Source: a virus. Taken from it: 30,019 bases of DNA. The stretch's first letter is position 1; every line of letters begins with the position of its first letter. Made by a program: the position numbers and the translations under genes. Of the stretch, positions 14,883 to 22,983 are shown in pieces. The DNA is taken from IMG/VR virus record IMGVR_UViG_3300028392_000223, positions 1-30,019 of that record, one strand, 5' to 3'. The notes beneath the pieces are model-generated. The model saw only the letters and a program-made list of their open reading frames with translations. It did not search any database and was not told the origin of the DNA.

Positions 14883-16718
14883 ATGAAGAGAAAAGAAATT
14901 TCTATTTCTAAAAAAAAAAGAGATCGGTTAAGTAGTAGAAAAAATACTATACTTAAAGGTTCTCCTTTAAATTATAACGCCGGCTTTAAAACTTATTATA
15001 TTAAAAAGGTTCAAAGCATTATAGATCCATTAATGGAATATGTTGAAAAATCAGTGATCAAGTTTTTTAATTCTGACGTTTCAGAAGATTTTTTTGAAAG
15101 CCAATCAATTGCAATGGATGAAGCGATATCCAGCCAATCAAGAATATTTATGAATAAATTAATGAATAGAGTTATGCCGTGGCTTGATAAAAAAAGTATT
15201 CTTTTTTCAACAAGGATGGTAAAAGAAGCAGAAAAACTTAGTAAAGCATCTTTACATAGTAGCCTAAAAAAATTAACGGGTGCTGTAACAATAAAAACTT
15301 CAAATATTAGCCAAAATTTAAAACAAATAATGAAAGCTAATATTGAAGAAAATGTAGCTTTAATAAAAACAATAGGAGAAAATTATTTAACTAATGTTGA
15401 AAAAGCTGTTTATAGATCTATAACAACCGGTAAAGGCTTAAAAGATTTGGTACCCGAAATTCAAGGTTTCTTAAAAAAACAATATAAAACGCATCATAAT
15501 AAAGCTAAAAATGTAGCTTTAGATCAAACAAGAAAAGTTTTTACAAGTATTAATATTCAAAGAATGAAAGAAATAGGGCAAAAAAAGTTTGAGTGGGTTC
15601 ATAGCGGCGGAGGACAACATCCAAGGGAAGATCATATTGCGATGAATGGTAAAATATATAATATAGATAACCCACCTATAATTGATAAAAAAACAGGCGT
15701 ACGTGGTTTCCCTTCACAGGCTATTAATTGCTTTGTTGGATCAACAGAAATATCTCTTGCTAATGGTTGTGTTGATTTGTGGAGGCACTTTTATAGTGGA
15801 GATATTATTAATATAATCTTGAGCGGAGGGCATGTCTTCCAGTGTACACCGAATCACCCAATACTGACCCTTAGGGGGTGGTTGCCTGCTAACGAAATCA
15901 AGGAGAGCGATTATTTGATCGGGGATAATTTCAACAACGATTTTGCTGTTAGTAATAAAGTAACACGGGATAAGGTCACTTTTAAAGATACTTTTAATTC
16001 TCTCCATATTACTTTCAACGCTAAGAGACTTCTTAGTTCTGATTTTAACTTCCACGGCTACATTCCTGAAACGGATGTCGACGCTATAAGCCCCGATAAT
16101 ATTTTGCCGAATTGGATTGAATCCATGAGTGAGAAGCAGATTGAAAAGTTCGTTCTCGCACTCTCCGATATCATAACTAATGATTTTATCCCTAGCTTTA
16201 ATTCCAAGGTTTTTAAGCCTAGCTTTCCTAGCCATTTCGGAAAGTTTTTTTCTTTCGTCGGTGGTAAGTTTAGACATTCTGATTTTAGTAGCCTTGCTGC
16301 TATCCCTGATCAGGATTCCGAACTCTTTAATGATATTCAGTATGGAACTTCTACTAATATTGTACCTCTTAGAAATACTAAGAATGCTTTCACCTTTTTC
16401 ATAACTTGTGACGATGTTAGTTTTATTCGAGTTTATATAGTCGACTTTCCTAGTGATAGGAATTTTGTACCCGATGAATTTATAAAGAGCCTGAGAGAGC
16501 CTTCCAGGGCTGCACCCATGTTTAGCTGCAAATTTCCTAATAGATTCTCCAGCTTCAAGAATCTCTTTAGAGTAAGTCAAAAAATCAAGAGTGTATTTAG
16601 CGGTCATGTTTATACAATGCAAAGTTATAATGGCTGGTATAGTGTATCATCTGCAAACATAATAAGCAAGAATTGCAAGTGTATTATGTTGCCAGTTATT
16701 GAGTATAATAATGATTAA
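14883..16718 (+). CDS. MuF-type head morphogenesis protein interrupted by an intein
   Basis: The 611-codon frame encodes a minor head protein of the SPP1 gp7/Mu F family. The N-part (1-282) is helical and carries the conserved block FEWVHSGGGQHPREDHIAMN, then GKIYNIDNPP and GFPSQAIN. The last 14 residues (CKCIMLPV...) complete the usual NCxC-x-LPV ending. Between N282 and C598 lies a 315-residue intein, so splicing would give a 296-residue protein. MuF proteins bind the portal and enter the procapsid. No Shine-Dalgarno site, just an A-rich leader after the portal stop. Confidence 0.88.
   Translation: MKRKEISISKKKRDRLSSRKNTILKGSPLNYNAGFKTYYIKKVQSIIDPLMEYVEKSVIKFFNSDVSEDFFESQSIAMDEAISSQSRIFMNKLMNRVMPWLDKKSILFSTRMVKEAEKLSKASLHSSLKKLTGAVTIKTSNISQNLKQIMKANIEENVALIKTIGENYLTNVEKAVYRSITTGKGLKDLVPEIQGFLKKQYKTHHNKAKNVALDQTRKVFTSINIQRMKEIGQKKFEWVHSGGGQHPREDHIAMNGKIYNIDNPPIIDKKTGVRGFPSQAINCFVGSTEISLANGCVDLWRHFYSGDIINIILSGGHVFQCTPNHPILTLRGWLPANEIKESDYLIGDNFNNDFAVSNKVTRDKVTFKDTFNSLHITFNAKRLLSSDFNFHGYIPETDVDAISPDNILPNWIESMSEKQIEKFVLALSDIITNDFIPSFNSKVFKPSFPSHFGKFFSFVGGKFRHSDFSSLAAIPDQDSELFNDIQYGTSTNIVPLRNTKNAFTFFITCDDVSFIRVYIVDFPSDRNFVPDEFIKSLREPSRAAPMFSCKFPNRFSSFKNLFRVSQKIKSVFSGHVYTMQSYNGWYSVSSANIISKNCKCIMLPVIEYNND
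15729..16673 (+). other. Intein in the MuF gene (Hint splicing domain)
   Basis: 315 residues, C283 to N597 of the MuF frame. N-terminal splicing block: CFVGSTEISLANG (Cys1 nucleophile), then HVFQCTPNHPILTLRGWLPA with the TxNH block B. C-terminal blocks: GHVYTMQSYNGWYSVSSANI followed by ISKN|C, with terminal Asn and +1 Cys. The residue before the Asn is Lys rather than the usual His, which can slow cleavage but occurs in active inteins. The middle (about residues 335-570 of the frame) shows no LAGLIDADG or HNH motif in the sense reading. The insertion point is the most conserved motif of MuF, typical of inteins. Confidence 0.88.
15741..16607 (-). CDS. Putative homing endonuclease on the antisense strand of the intein
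   Basis: 288 codons from ATG 16607 (a TTG at 16622 is also possible), lying wholly inside the intein. Residues 18-45 and 66-98 read as two helix-turn-helix segments (ESIRKFAAKHGCSPGRLSQA; ESILSISKRYNISRSSILNI). A basic linker follows at 103-135. Residues 148-190 look like a PD-(D/E)XK/Vsr-like core: E151/E153, VDIRF (D177) and VAVEVK (E186, K188). This is the order found in HTH-nuclease homing enzymes. The last 45 residues lie opposite the Hint N-terminal block and may not be part of the nuclease fold. The frame is codon-aligned with the sense frame. No clear ribosome site. Confidence 0.7.
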   Translation of the reverse strand: MTAKYTLDFLTYSKEILEAGESIRKFAAKHGCSPGRLSQALYKFIGYKIPITRKVDYINSNKTNIVTSYEKGESILSISKRYNISRSSILNIIKEFGILIRDSSKATKIRMSKLTTDERKKLSEMARKARLKNLGIKARDKIISYDIGECENELFNLLLTHGFNPIRQNIIGAYSVDIRFRNVAVEVKIRTKKSLSVESNMERIKSIFKSDLIPCYFITNSKIVVEIIPDQIIALLDFVSRQPPPKGQYWVIRCTLEDMPSAQDYINNISTIKVPPQINTTISKRYFC

Positions 16719-16733
16719 TATTTTAATAAAAAC

Positions 16734-16762
16734 TTGCAATATTGTTTTAAAATGCCTACAAT
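16734..16762 (+). promoter_or_regulatory. Candidate rightward promoter before protease/capsid genes
   Basis: TTGCAA (16734-16739), 17 bases, TACAAT (16757-16762), 28 bases before the GTG of the protease gene. Five of six -10 bases match consensus. It could boost expression of the capsid genes independently of the long upstream operon. Confidence 0.5.
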
Positions 16763-16789
16763 AAATTAAAACAATAATAAAGGCTTAAA

Positions 16790-18088
16790 GTGGCATTTAA
16801 AGAAGATATTAATGGGTATTTAGAATTTGAAAATGTTCCGCTTATAAAAGTTGGCGTTTTTCCTTATTCTGGATCTCAAATACGACTAGAAGACGGTTCA
16901 TATCCTTTTGATGAAAACGAAATTGTAAATGTATATAGGTCAGCTGAAGAATTAAGTAAAGAAGAATGTATTGAGTCTTTTAAACGCAAACCATTATTTA
17001 ACGATCACACAATGGTTGGTTTTAAAGACGGACTTACATTACCAGACGATGTCCAGATAGAAGGAGTTTCAGCTGATAAGCCATATTTTGATGGCGAATA
17101 TATAAGAAACGGAATAACAGGTTATACAAAAAAATTTAAAGATTTAATTGATTCTGGTAAAAGGCAGTTATCTGCTGGTTACCGCTGTATTTATGTGCTC
17201 TCATCGGGTGTTTTTAATGGCATACCTTATAAGGTTAGACAAAAAAACATAAAATTAAACCATGAGGCAATTGTTGATGTAGGTAGAAATGGGTCAGATG
17301 TTGCTATTAGTTTAGACTGCCTTGACTTTGCTTTAGATAGTAAAAATGGGGAAGTTAAAAATAAAATAGCTGTCTGGGATTATATAAACTTTTCCTGTGA
17401 TTCAATTACAGGATTGGAGAAAAAGATGTTAAACGATAAAGAAGAACAAAAACAAGAAGAAGTCGTTGAAGTCAAAATTTTAGCTGAAGAAAATGAAGGC
17501 GAAAAAACTGACGATGTTGAACTTAATACAAGCAAAACAATAGAAGAAAAATTAGATAAAGCAATAGATCTTTTGTTAAAAATTGTTTCTATGGAGAAAA
17601 AAGAAGCAACATTAGATGCTGAAGAAGTTATAGTAAAAGACGAAGATATGAAAGAAGATGAAAAAGAAATGAAAAAAGCAGAAAAAGAAATCGCTAAAGA
17701 TGAATCTTCAGAAATGACTAAGTCAAAAGATAGCGGAGCTTATAAAGCTATGGACTCTGCTGAATTAAAAAATCTTGTTGATAAGCAAGTAAGCGAAGCA
17801 ATTATGAAAAGCAAACAAGATTTTACAAAAAAAGAATCTTTTGCAAAAAGGTTAGAACAGCATATTGGGCATTTTGCAACAGATTCAATGAGCTTTTTAG
17901 ATGTTCTTAATAAAGGTATTAAAGAATTAAAAATTAAAAACGTCCCTAAGGGCGCAGAAGAAATAGCATTAGACGCTTATTTACAAGCTATTCCAGCTCG
18001 TTCTTTAGAAAGTTCTACTGCTGCTATGGATTCTGCAGTTTCTAATAAATATCAAACAGAAATAGATTCTCTATTTGGAGGCAAATAA
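16790..18088 (+). CDS. Prohead protease/scaffold, DUF2213-like
   Basis: 432 residues from a GTG with AAAGG upstream. The N-terminal 170 residues match DUF2213-type head maturation proteases: FNDHTMVG (H73 candidate), RQLSAGYRC (S128 nucleophile candidate), GIPYKVRQKNIKLNHEAIVD and GRNGSDVAIS. Residues 215-330 are highly charged (long Glu/Lys runs), helical and scaffold-like. The C-terminal 90 residues are a mixed helical domain. It probably acts inside the procapsid as internal scaffold and then cleaves itself and capsid proteins. Directly upstream of decoration and major capsid genes, as usual. Confidence 0.82.
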   Translation: MAFKEDINGYLEFENVPLIKVGVFPYSGSQIRLEDGSYPFDENEIVNVYRSAEELSKEECIESFKRKPLFNDHTMVGFKDGLTLPDDVQIEGVSADKPYFDGEYIRNGITGYTKKFKDLIDSGKRQLSAGYRCIYVLSSGVFNGIPYKVRQKNIKLNHEAIVDVGRNGSDVAISLDCLDFALDSKNGEVKNKIAVWDYINFSCDSITGLEKKMLNDKEEQKQEEVVEVKILAEENEGEKTDDVELNTSKTIEEKLDKAIDLLLKIVSMEKKEATLDAEEVIVKDEDMKEDEKEMKKAEKEIAKDESSEMTKSKDSGAYKAMDSAELKNLVDKQVSEAIMKSKQDFTKKESFAKRLEQHIGHFATDSMSFLDVLNKGIKELKIKNVPKGAEEIALDAYLQAIPARSLESSTAAMDSAVSNKYQTEIDSLFGGK

Positions 18089-18089
18089 T

Positions 18090-18692
18090 ATGAGTTTTTC
18101 AGGTCAATTAAAGGTAAATACTTTTCAGCCTACCGCATTTCCTGGTAGTAAATTTTCAACAGCACCAATGACTGCTTATAGTTATTTACTTTGGTCAATA
18201 AATTTAGCTGGAGACGCAGTTGATAATGTTATTGGATCAACAGGCTATACTAATGTAAAAAATCAAAATGGAACAGTTCAAGCTGGAAATCCAAATTATT
18301 TAACAAGCCCCGATCCTTTTGCAGGTATTTTAGTAAATAAAGATGATCATGTTTCTTTTGGTACGGCTTTTAACCCATTAGCACCAACAATGAAATTACC
18401 AAACGGATCTACGGCTACTTTGGCTACGCAAGGCGATGTTGCGGTTACTATATCAAATTTTCCAGCAAATATTGGAGATTTAATAGTAATGAATAATACA
18501 ACAGGGCAATTGTCATCTATACCTAGATTTACAGCGCCTACTGCGACCCAAACCCCTTGTAATGCTGAAATTAAATATTTTAATAATCCGACTGGATCTG
18601 GGCCAACTGAATGTATTATTAATATTAATAATACTGTCGCAGCTTATTATTCTCCTACAGGATTAAGTACAAAAGAAAAAACAATAAAATAA
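18090..18692 (+). CDS. Capsid decoration/cement-like protein
   Basis: The start at ATG 18090 is fixed by GGAGG at 18077-18081; 200 residues. Gly/Asn/Thr-rich, strand-dominated, no cysteine pattern, containing NYLTSPDPFAGILVNKDDHV. Position between DUF2213 protease and DUF2184 capsid is that of the head-stabilising (cement) protein in related phages. Family assigned by context and composition rather than by motif. Confidence 0.6.
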   Translation: MSFSGQLKVNTFQPTAFPGSKFSTAPMTAYSYLLWSINLAGDAVDNVIGSTGYTNVKNQNGTVQAGNPNYLTSPDPFAGILVNKDDHVSFGTAFNPLAPTMKLPNGSTATLATQGDVAVTISNFPANIGDLIVMNNTTGQLSSIPRFTAPTATQTPCNAEIKYFNNPTGSGPTECIININNTVAAYYSPTGLSTKEKTIK

Positions 18693-18739
18693 AAAAATAT
18701 TTTGTAAATAACTTAAAAATAAAAATAAAGAGGCGTTAA

Positions 18740-20038
18740 ATGAATCAACAACAAACAGGAATAATCTACGATCCAATACCAAAAAGTTTTATATCAGCAA
18801 AAAAAGCATCAGAATTAATTTCTTTAGAAAATGCTCCAAAATTAAATTGTTTTGATTTTGCAAGTGCAACTGATTCAGCTGATTTTTCAGATAAATTAAA
18901 TGCACAAAAAAAATTAGGATACCACATTAATGAAAGAGCTTATTCTGCATTAAAACCTGGTGTTAATTTTTATGCACAAGATGTTGCTCCTACGAACGGG
19001 TTTATACAAGCTCCTAATACTATTCCTAGTATCGGCGTTCCTGTTCAATTTACTCAATTTTGGGATCCGGGTTTTATACTTAATATTACTAAAACAAGGA
19101 AAGGTGATGCTTTAGTGGGTCGCACAGTAACTGGCGATCAATGGGATAACCAAGTTGTTTTGACTCAATTAGAAGTATCTGGTTCTCCTACTCCGTACCA
19201 AGATTATTCTAATTACAACTTGACCGGTCAAAACTTAAATTTTGGCTATATGTCTATTGTTCGTTTCGCATTAGGTTTGCAATCATTTTTGCAAGAAGAA
19301 GAAACATACGCAAAAATGAAGCAAAATGTAACTGCAAACAAACGTCTTGGCGTTATGCGTGGCTTGGCAATTCTTCGTAACCAAATTTGTTTTTACGGTT
19401 ATAATAACGGACTTAATACTACGACAGGTATATTAAATGATCCTAGCTTACCAGCTCCTGTAACTCTTGCTCCTGGTGTTTCTGGATACTCTAACTGGAA
19501 TAATAAAACTTTTATTGAGATAATTAACGATATTATATTTTTAACATCTACTTTATTAGTTCAGTCTGGTAGTAATATTGACCCTAACAAAGATGAAATA
19601 ATTCTTGCTATTCCTTCATCTTTTAAACAAGCTTTGGATCGACCAGCAGAACAACCCGGAATTGGTATTAGTGTTAATGAATGGATTAACAAAACTTATA
19701 AAAATTGTCGTGTTGAATATTCACCTGAATTTACAGATGGTATTTCTGGCTTAAATGCTGTATATTGCTATGCTGATCACATTAAAGATGACGGATCAAC
19801 AGACGGCGGTAAAACATGGCTGCAAGCTGTTCCTGCTGAATTTTTTACTATCGGCGTAAAACCTGAAATTAATGGTTTTATTGAATTAGATGGTATGGCT
19901 ACAGCAGGTACTAAAGCAAAACGTCCTATATTAGTTGTTGTTGCAACTGCTGATAATGGACCTGGCTTTGGTAATTCTAAAGGCACACAAGCATCTACTG
20001 ATGAAAAACAAAATTTATCAATATTAGATGCAGCTTAA
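18740..20038 (+). CDS. Major capsid protein (DUF2184-like)
   Basis: 432 residues; AGAGGCG before the ATG. An N-arm of about 70 residues is followed by an HK97-like core: TRKGDALVGRTVTGDQWDNQ, a long helix QSFLQEEETYAKMKQNVTAN, the GLAILRNQICFYGYNNG segment typical of DUF2184 capsids, EIILAIPSSFKQAL, and a strand-rich end (KRPILVVVATADNGPG). Codons are well adapted and the gene is flanked by a hairpin, consistent with high expression. Forms the icosahedral shell. Confidence 0.85.
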   Translation: MNQQQTGIIYDPIPKSFISAKKASELISLENAPKLNCFDFASATDSADFSDKLNAQKKLGYHINERAYSALKPGVNFYAQDVAPTNGFIQAPNTIPSIGVPVQFTQFWDPGFILNITKTRKGDALVGRTVTGDQWDNQVVLTQLEVSGSPTPYQDYSNYNLTGQNLNFGYMSIVRFALGLQSFLQEEETYAKMKQNVTANKRLGVMRGLAILRNQICFYGYNNGLNTTTGILNDPSLPAPVTLAPGVSGYSNWNNKTFIEIINDIIFLTSTLLVQSGSNIDPNKDEIILAIPSSFKQALDRPAEQPGIGISVNEWINKTYKNCRVEYSPEFTDGISGLNAVYCYADHIKDDGSTDGGKTWLQAVPAEFFTIGVKPEINGFIELDGMATAGTKAKRPILVVVATADNGPGFGNSKGTQASTDEKQNLSILDAA

Positions 20039-20044
20039 AAATAT

Positions 20045-20076
20045 TTGCCTAGCTATAATATATTATAGCTAGGCAA
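20045..20076 (+). terminator. Perfect 32-bp palindrome after the major capsid gene
   Basis: TTGCCTAGCTATAATA is followed immediately by its exact reverse complement. It would form a long, near loopless stem in the capsid mRNA. No T-run follows, so it is a poor intrinsic terminator. RNA stabilisation, processing or partial attenuation between capsid and downstream genes is more likely; a protein-binding site is also possible. Confidence 0.5.
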
Positions 20077-20097
20077 TATAAAAAATGAGGGATAAAA

Positions 20098-20574
20098 ATG
20101 AGTGAAAAAATACATGTATACTCCACAGCAACCCATTCTTTTTTAGTTTGTGTTTATGAACAATTGCCATTAATAATGGAAGCTGGATCTATCAAAAATA
20201 ATCCTAGGTTTAATCAATTAGCTGTAAAAAAAAGAATTAAAATAAATGGCGGCGCAAATGTTGCAATGCGTGATAATAATGGTGTTAATACTCGAAATAT
20301 TATAGAAACTGTTTTATCAAGAGAAGATTTTGATTTAGTAAGGCAAGACAGTACATTTAGACAATTATTTGCTAATGGTTTAATTACTTTCTCAAAAAGC
20401 GGAGAAAAAAAAGAAAAAGTTTTAAAAGATTTAGTTGAAAGAGATGAGTTTTCACCTATCACCCCAGAAAGATTAAAAAAAATTAATCAAACAAAAGGAG
20501 CTTCAATTATCGATACAGAAAAAGCGCCTGTACCATTGGAATTAACAAACGAAGTAATTAGAAACTATAAATAA
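20098..20574 (+). CDS. Hypothetical head-associated protein, 158 aa
   Basis: ATG with GAGGGATAAAA upstream. Contains a basic centre (AVKKRIKINGGANVAMRDNN) and a long charged helical end (EKKEKVLKDLVERDEFSPIT). Placed between major capsid and the connector gene, where phages of this type encode minor head or fibre-attachment proteins. No motif allows a firmer call. Confidence 0.55.
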   Translation: MSEKIHVYSTATHSFLVCVYEQLPLIMEAGSIKNNPRFNQLAVKKRIKINGGANVAMRDNNGVNTRNIIETVLSREDFDLVRQDSTFRQLFANGLITFSKSGEKKEKVLKDLVERDEFSPITPERLKKINQTKGASIIDTEKAPVPLELTNEVIRNYK

Positions 20575-20575
20575 T

Positions 20576-21022
20576 ATGTCTTATGCAAGTGTTTTTACAT
20601 TTGATTATGAAGCTTTTATTTCTCTTTTTCCTGAATTCAACAACCCTGTAACTTTTCCAGAATTAATATTACAGGGTAATTGGGATCAGGCAGCTTGTTA
20701 TTGTTCAAATATAAATTTTGGCAGGTTAAATAACGCAAAAAGGCTACTAGCACTACAATATATTACTGCCCATATTACCCAATATTTTTATAATACAACA
20801 AAAGGGAAAAGAAGCCTTCCTATCACGCAGTCTACAGTAGATAAAATTGCTGTCTCATTATTAGCCCCACCTGTAAGTAATTCTTGGCAATTTTTCATGA
20901 GTTCAACACCTTATGGCCAAGCTTATTTGGCTTTACTACAGTCAGCTTCTGCTGGTGGTTTTATAGTAAATGGGGTTCCAAATAGTTTAGCGATACGTGG
21001 CTTTAACGGTAATTACTCATAA
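20576..21022 (+). CDS. Head-tail connector protein (DUF4054-like)
   Basis: 148 residues, starting one base after the preceding stop. FDYEAFISLFPEFNNPVTFP opening, helical NNAKRLLALQYITAHITQYF, then VDKIAVSLLAPPVSNSW and PYGQAYLALLQ are the landmarks of DUF4054 adaptor proteins. These form the ring beneath the portal. The stop overlaps the next ATG by one base. Confidence 0.75.
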   Translation: MSYASVFTFDYEAFISLFPEFNNPVTFPELILQGNWDQAACYCSNINFGRLNNAKRLLALQYITAHITQYFYNTTKGKRSLPITQSTVDKIAVSLLAPPVSNSWQFFMSSTPYGQAYLALLQSASAGGFIVNGVPNSLAIRGFNGNYS

Positions 21023-21561
21023 TGAAAAAATCAGGTTCTGGTTTTGATAATATTATAAAAAAAGCAAAAGATCTTCAAAAACTTAAAATAGAAGTAGGTT
21101 GGTTTGACGGGTTAAGATACCCGGAAAAACAAGAAAATATAAATAACAATAAAAAAAATAAATCAAAGTTGTTATCTAAAAAAGAATCTCCTACTGTCGC
21201 TAGTATTGCGATCATACAAGAATACGGAAGCCCAAAACAGGGAATACCATCTAGATCTTTTATTCGATCATCTATAAAAGAAAATAGACAAGATATTGCG
21301 AAATTATTTTCTTCAGGTTTAAAATCCGTATTAAAAGAAAAAGAAACTATAGAAAATGTTTATGAAGGAGTCGGGCTAAGAGCTTCAAAATTAATAAGCA
21401 AAAAAATAACGCAAATACAAGAGCCTCCATTAAAAGAGGCAACAGTAAAAGCAAGAGCTAAAAAGTTAAGCAATAAAAAGATAACAGCGTCATTAAGAAA
21501 ACCTCTTGTTGATTCTGGTTTTATGCTAAGCTCACTAACACATGTTGTTTCTAAAAAATAA
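21022..21561 (+). CDS. Tail/neck completion protein (HK97 gp10-like)
   Basis: 179 residues. KLKIEVGWFDGLRYPEK, then VASIAIIQEYGSPKQGIPSR and SFIRSSIKEN match the strand, neighbour-Gly and PxRxFxR pattern of HK97 gp10-like and virion morphogenesis proteins. The C-terminal RKPLVDSGFMLSSLTHVV is also usual for them. It should cap or complete the tail tube end during head-tail joining. Lysine content is high. Confidence 0.72.
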   Translation: MKKSGSGFDNIIKKAKDLQKLKIEVGWFDGLRYPEKQENINNNKKNKSKLLSKKESPTVASIAIIQEYGSPKQGIPSRSFIRSSIKENRQDIAKLFSSGLKSVLKEKETIENVYEGVGLRASKLISKKITQIQEPPLKEATVKARAKKLSNKKITASLRKPLVDSGFMLSSLTHVVSKK

Positions 21562-21566
21562 GAATT

Positions 21567-21606
21567 TGGGGCTTGTATTATAATAATAATAAACAATGCA
21601 GCCCCA
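21567..21606 (+). other. Intergenic stem-loop
   Basis: TGGGGCT (21567-21573) pairs with AGCCCCA (21600-21606), with a further TGT/ACA pairing inside and an AT-rich loop. GC-rich arms stand out in this AT-rich region. No T-run follows, so RNA processing or attenuation is likelier than termination. The next gene begins 19 bases on. Confidence 0.45.
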
Positions 21607-21624
21607 CCTAATTGAGATATTAAT

Positions 21625-22098
21625 ATGTTTATGACGTACGGGTCTAATAATTATGATCTAGCAATGCAAGTTTTAGGCGATACAGAGGTTTTATGGTTTA
21701 AGTTTATAAGCAGAATAAATAATGATGTGATGCAAGAAATTTCACAATATGATGATCCTATGACTATAAGCGGAAGCTTGCAACCTGTAAACAGAAATCT
21801 TTATGAGCAATATGGCTTTGATCAAAACAAAATACTTTATATTTTTTATATAAACGCAGAATTAACGGATGTTCAAAGGAATAGTGCAGGAGATAAACTT
21901 GTATTTAAAGATCAAATTTTACAATGTGAATCATCTGTTCCCGATATTTTTAAAATGGATGGGTGGATAGGGATGCTTTGTTCTGTTTTTAAAATTAATA
22001 CTGATAAAGGTTTTAAGTTAAAATTAGAAGAATATCAAAAAAAAATATCAAAACAAATAAAAGAAAAATCGTATATTGCTTGGAATAGGCAGCTATAA
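21625..22098 (+). CDS. Neck/tail accessory protein, 157 aa
   Basis: ATG at 21625 (a second ATG is two codons later). Contains EVLWFKFISRINNDVMQEIS, then GSLQPVNRNLYEQYGFDQNK and GDKLVFKDQILQC followed by DGWIGMLCSVFK, a pattern seen in phage collar proteins found next to neck terminator genes in myovirus operons. Family named from context and general resemblance; no catalytic motif. Confidence 0.55.
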   Translation: MFMTYGSNNYDLAMQVLGDTEVLWFKFISRINNDVMQEISQYDDPMTISGSLQPVNRNLYEQYGFDQNKILYIFYINAELTDVQRNSAGDKLVFKDQILQCESSVPDIFKMDGWIGMLCSVFKINTDKGFKLKLEEYQKKISKQIKEKSYIAWNRQL

Positions 22099-22101
22099 AA
22101 A

Positions 22102-22680
22102 ATGAAAATAAAAAATATAGACACTACAAATATATCTGATAATGATATATTTAGCTTATTAAAAATAATACTTAATGAAGGTTTAACTTTAATGGGTTAT
22201 TCTAATTTTCAAACTTGGCAATCTTATCAACCGACAAGGCAGGGCTTGCCGGACGATCCCTCAACCATTATTTTTGTTCAGAAGATACCTGGCGATCACG
22301 CTTATGGAATGCCTTCAAAGAAAGATACGTGGGATGAAGATGAAGAAAAAATGTTTCATACCGAAACACAAAAATACCAATCTACTTTTCAAATATCAGG
22401 GCTTCAAATTCAGGATCCCGAAGACATTTCATTTACCGCTTCTGATTTAGTTAATTCAGCAAAATTACTACTTTACAGCGATAGAACAATATACAGCCTA
22501 TATGAAAATGGTCTTGGAATTTTAAAGCCAAGTGACGTTCAAAATATACCTTTTATTGATGATAAAGACAGGAATGAATTTAACCCGGTTTTTACTTTTG
22601 ATCTAACTTATAACAGAACATTTAAATACGAAATACCTGTTATTTCAGGAATTCAGCAGCAAGGCGTTTATGGGTTTTAA
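22102..22680 (+). CDS. Neck terminator protein, gp12-like
   Basis: 192 residues, three bases after the preceding stop. Key blocks are QPTRQGLPDDPSTIIFVQKI, KYQSTFQISGLQIQDPEDIS and FTASDLVNSAKLLL, typical of the phage neck terminator family that usually sits directly before a DUF3383 sheath gene. Here the sheath-like gene is 6.4 kb further on, separated by the second leftward block. Confidence 0.7.
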   Translation: MKIKNIDTTNISDNDIFSLLKIILNEGLTLMGYSNFQTWQSYQPTRQGLPDDPSTIIFVQKIPGDHAYGMPSKKDTWDEDEEKMFHTETQKYQSTFQISGLQIQDPEDISFTASDLVNSAKLLLYSDRTIYSLYENGLGILKPSDVQNIPFIDDKDRNEFNPVFTFDLTYNRTFKYEIPVISGIQQQGVYGF

Positions 22681-22683
22681 AAA

Positions 22684-22860
22684 TTAATCTATAAAAAATT
22701 CAGAATTAGCCAATATTTTACCCGCATCCAAATATAAAACTTTATTTTTAATATAATGAAAATAGATTGTAGCGTGTAATACGACAACAGAAAATTCTTT
22801 CCCATTAAAAAAGCACCTAAGTTCATCATTAGGGTTAGAAAAAACAGTTAGAAAGCATTT
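22684..22860 (-). pseudogene. Possible gene remnant
   Basis: 58 open codons without any start codon, ending in TAA at 22684-22686, with protein-like character (FSNPNDELRCFFNGKEFSVV, then LYLDAGKILANSEFFID). The preceding codon is TAA inside the hairpin at 22853-22881; upstream of that the frame is open back to an ATG at 22977. It may be the tail of a gene lost or broken at this junction. Product unrecognised. The rest of 22681-22983 holds only the terminator and a doubtful 19-codon frame (22932-22991, plus strand). Confidence 0.3.
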
Positions 22861-22881
22861 TTATAAAAATGCTTGTTTTTT
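22853..22881 (+). terminator. Intrinsic terminator of the structural operon
   Basis: AAGCATTTTT (22853-22862) pairs with AAAAATGCTT (22865-22874), followed by GTTTTTT. Stem plus T-run on the plus strand fits rho-independent termination 170 bases after the neck terminator gene and before the convergent leftward block. Confidence 0.7.
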
Positions 22882-22983
22882 ATCATTATGCAAGCTAAAA
22901 CGAGCTTTAACAACAAACAAAGAGGCAAAAAATGAGTCAAAAAACAGGGAAATGTCGTGGTGGGGAAGCAAGAGCATTAGCGA

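Noticed and set aside
15729-16718. Hint domain as part of a polymorphic toxin at the end of MuF
   Set aside because: The frame resumes exactly with CKCIMLPV, the natural MuF ending, and there is no toxin domain after the Hint segment. Splicing is the better reading.
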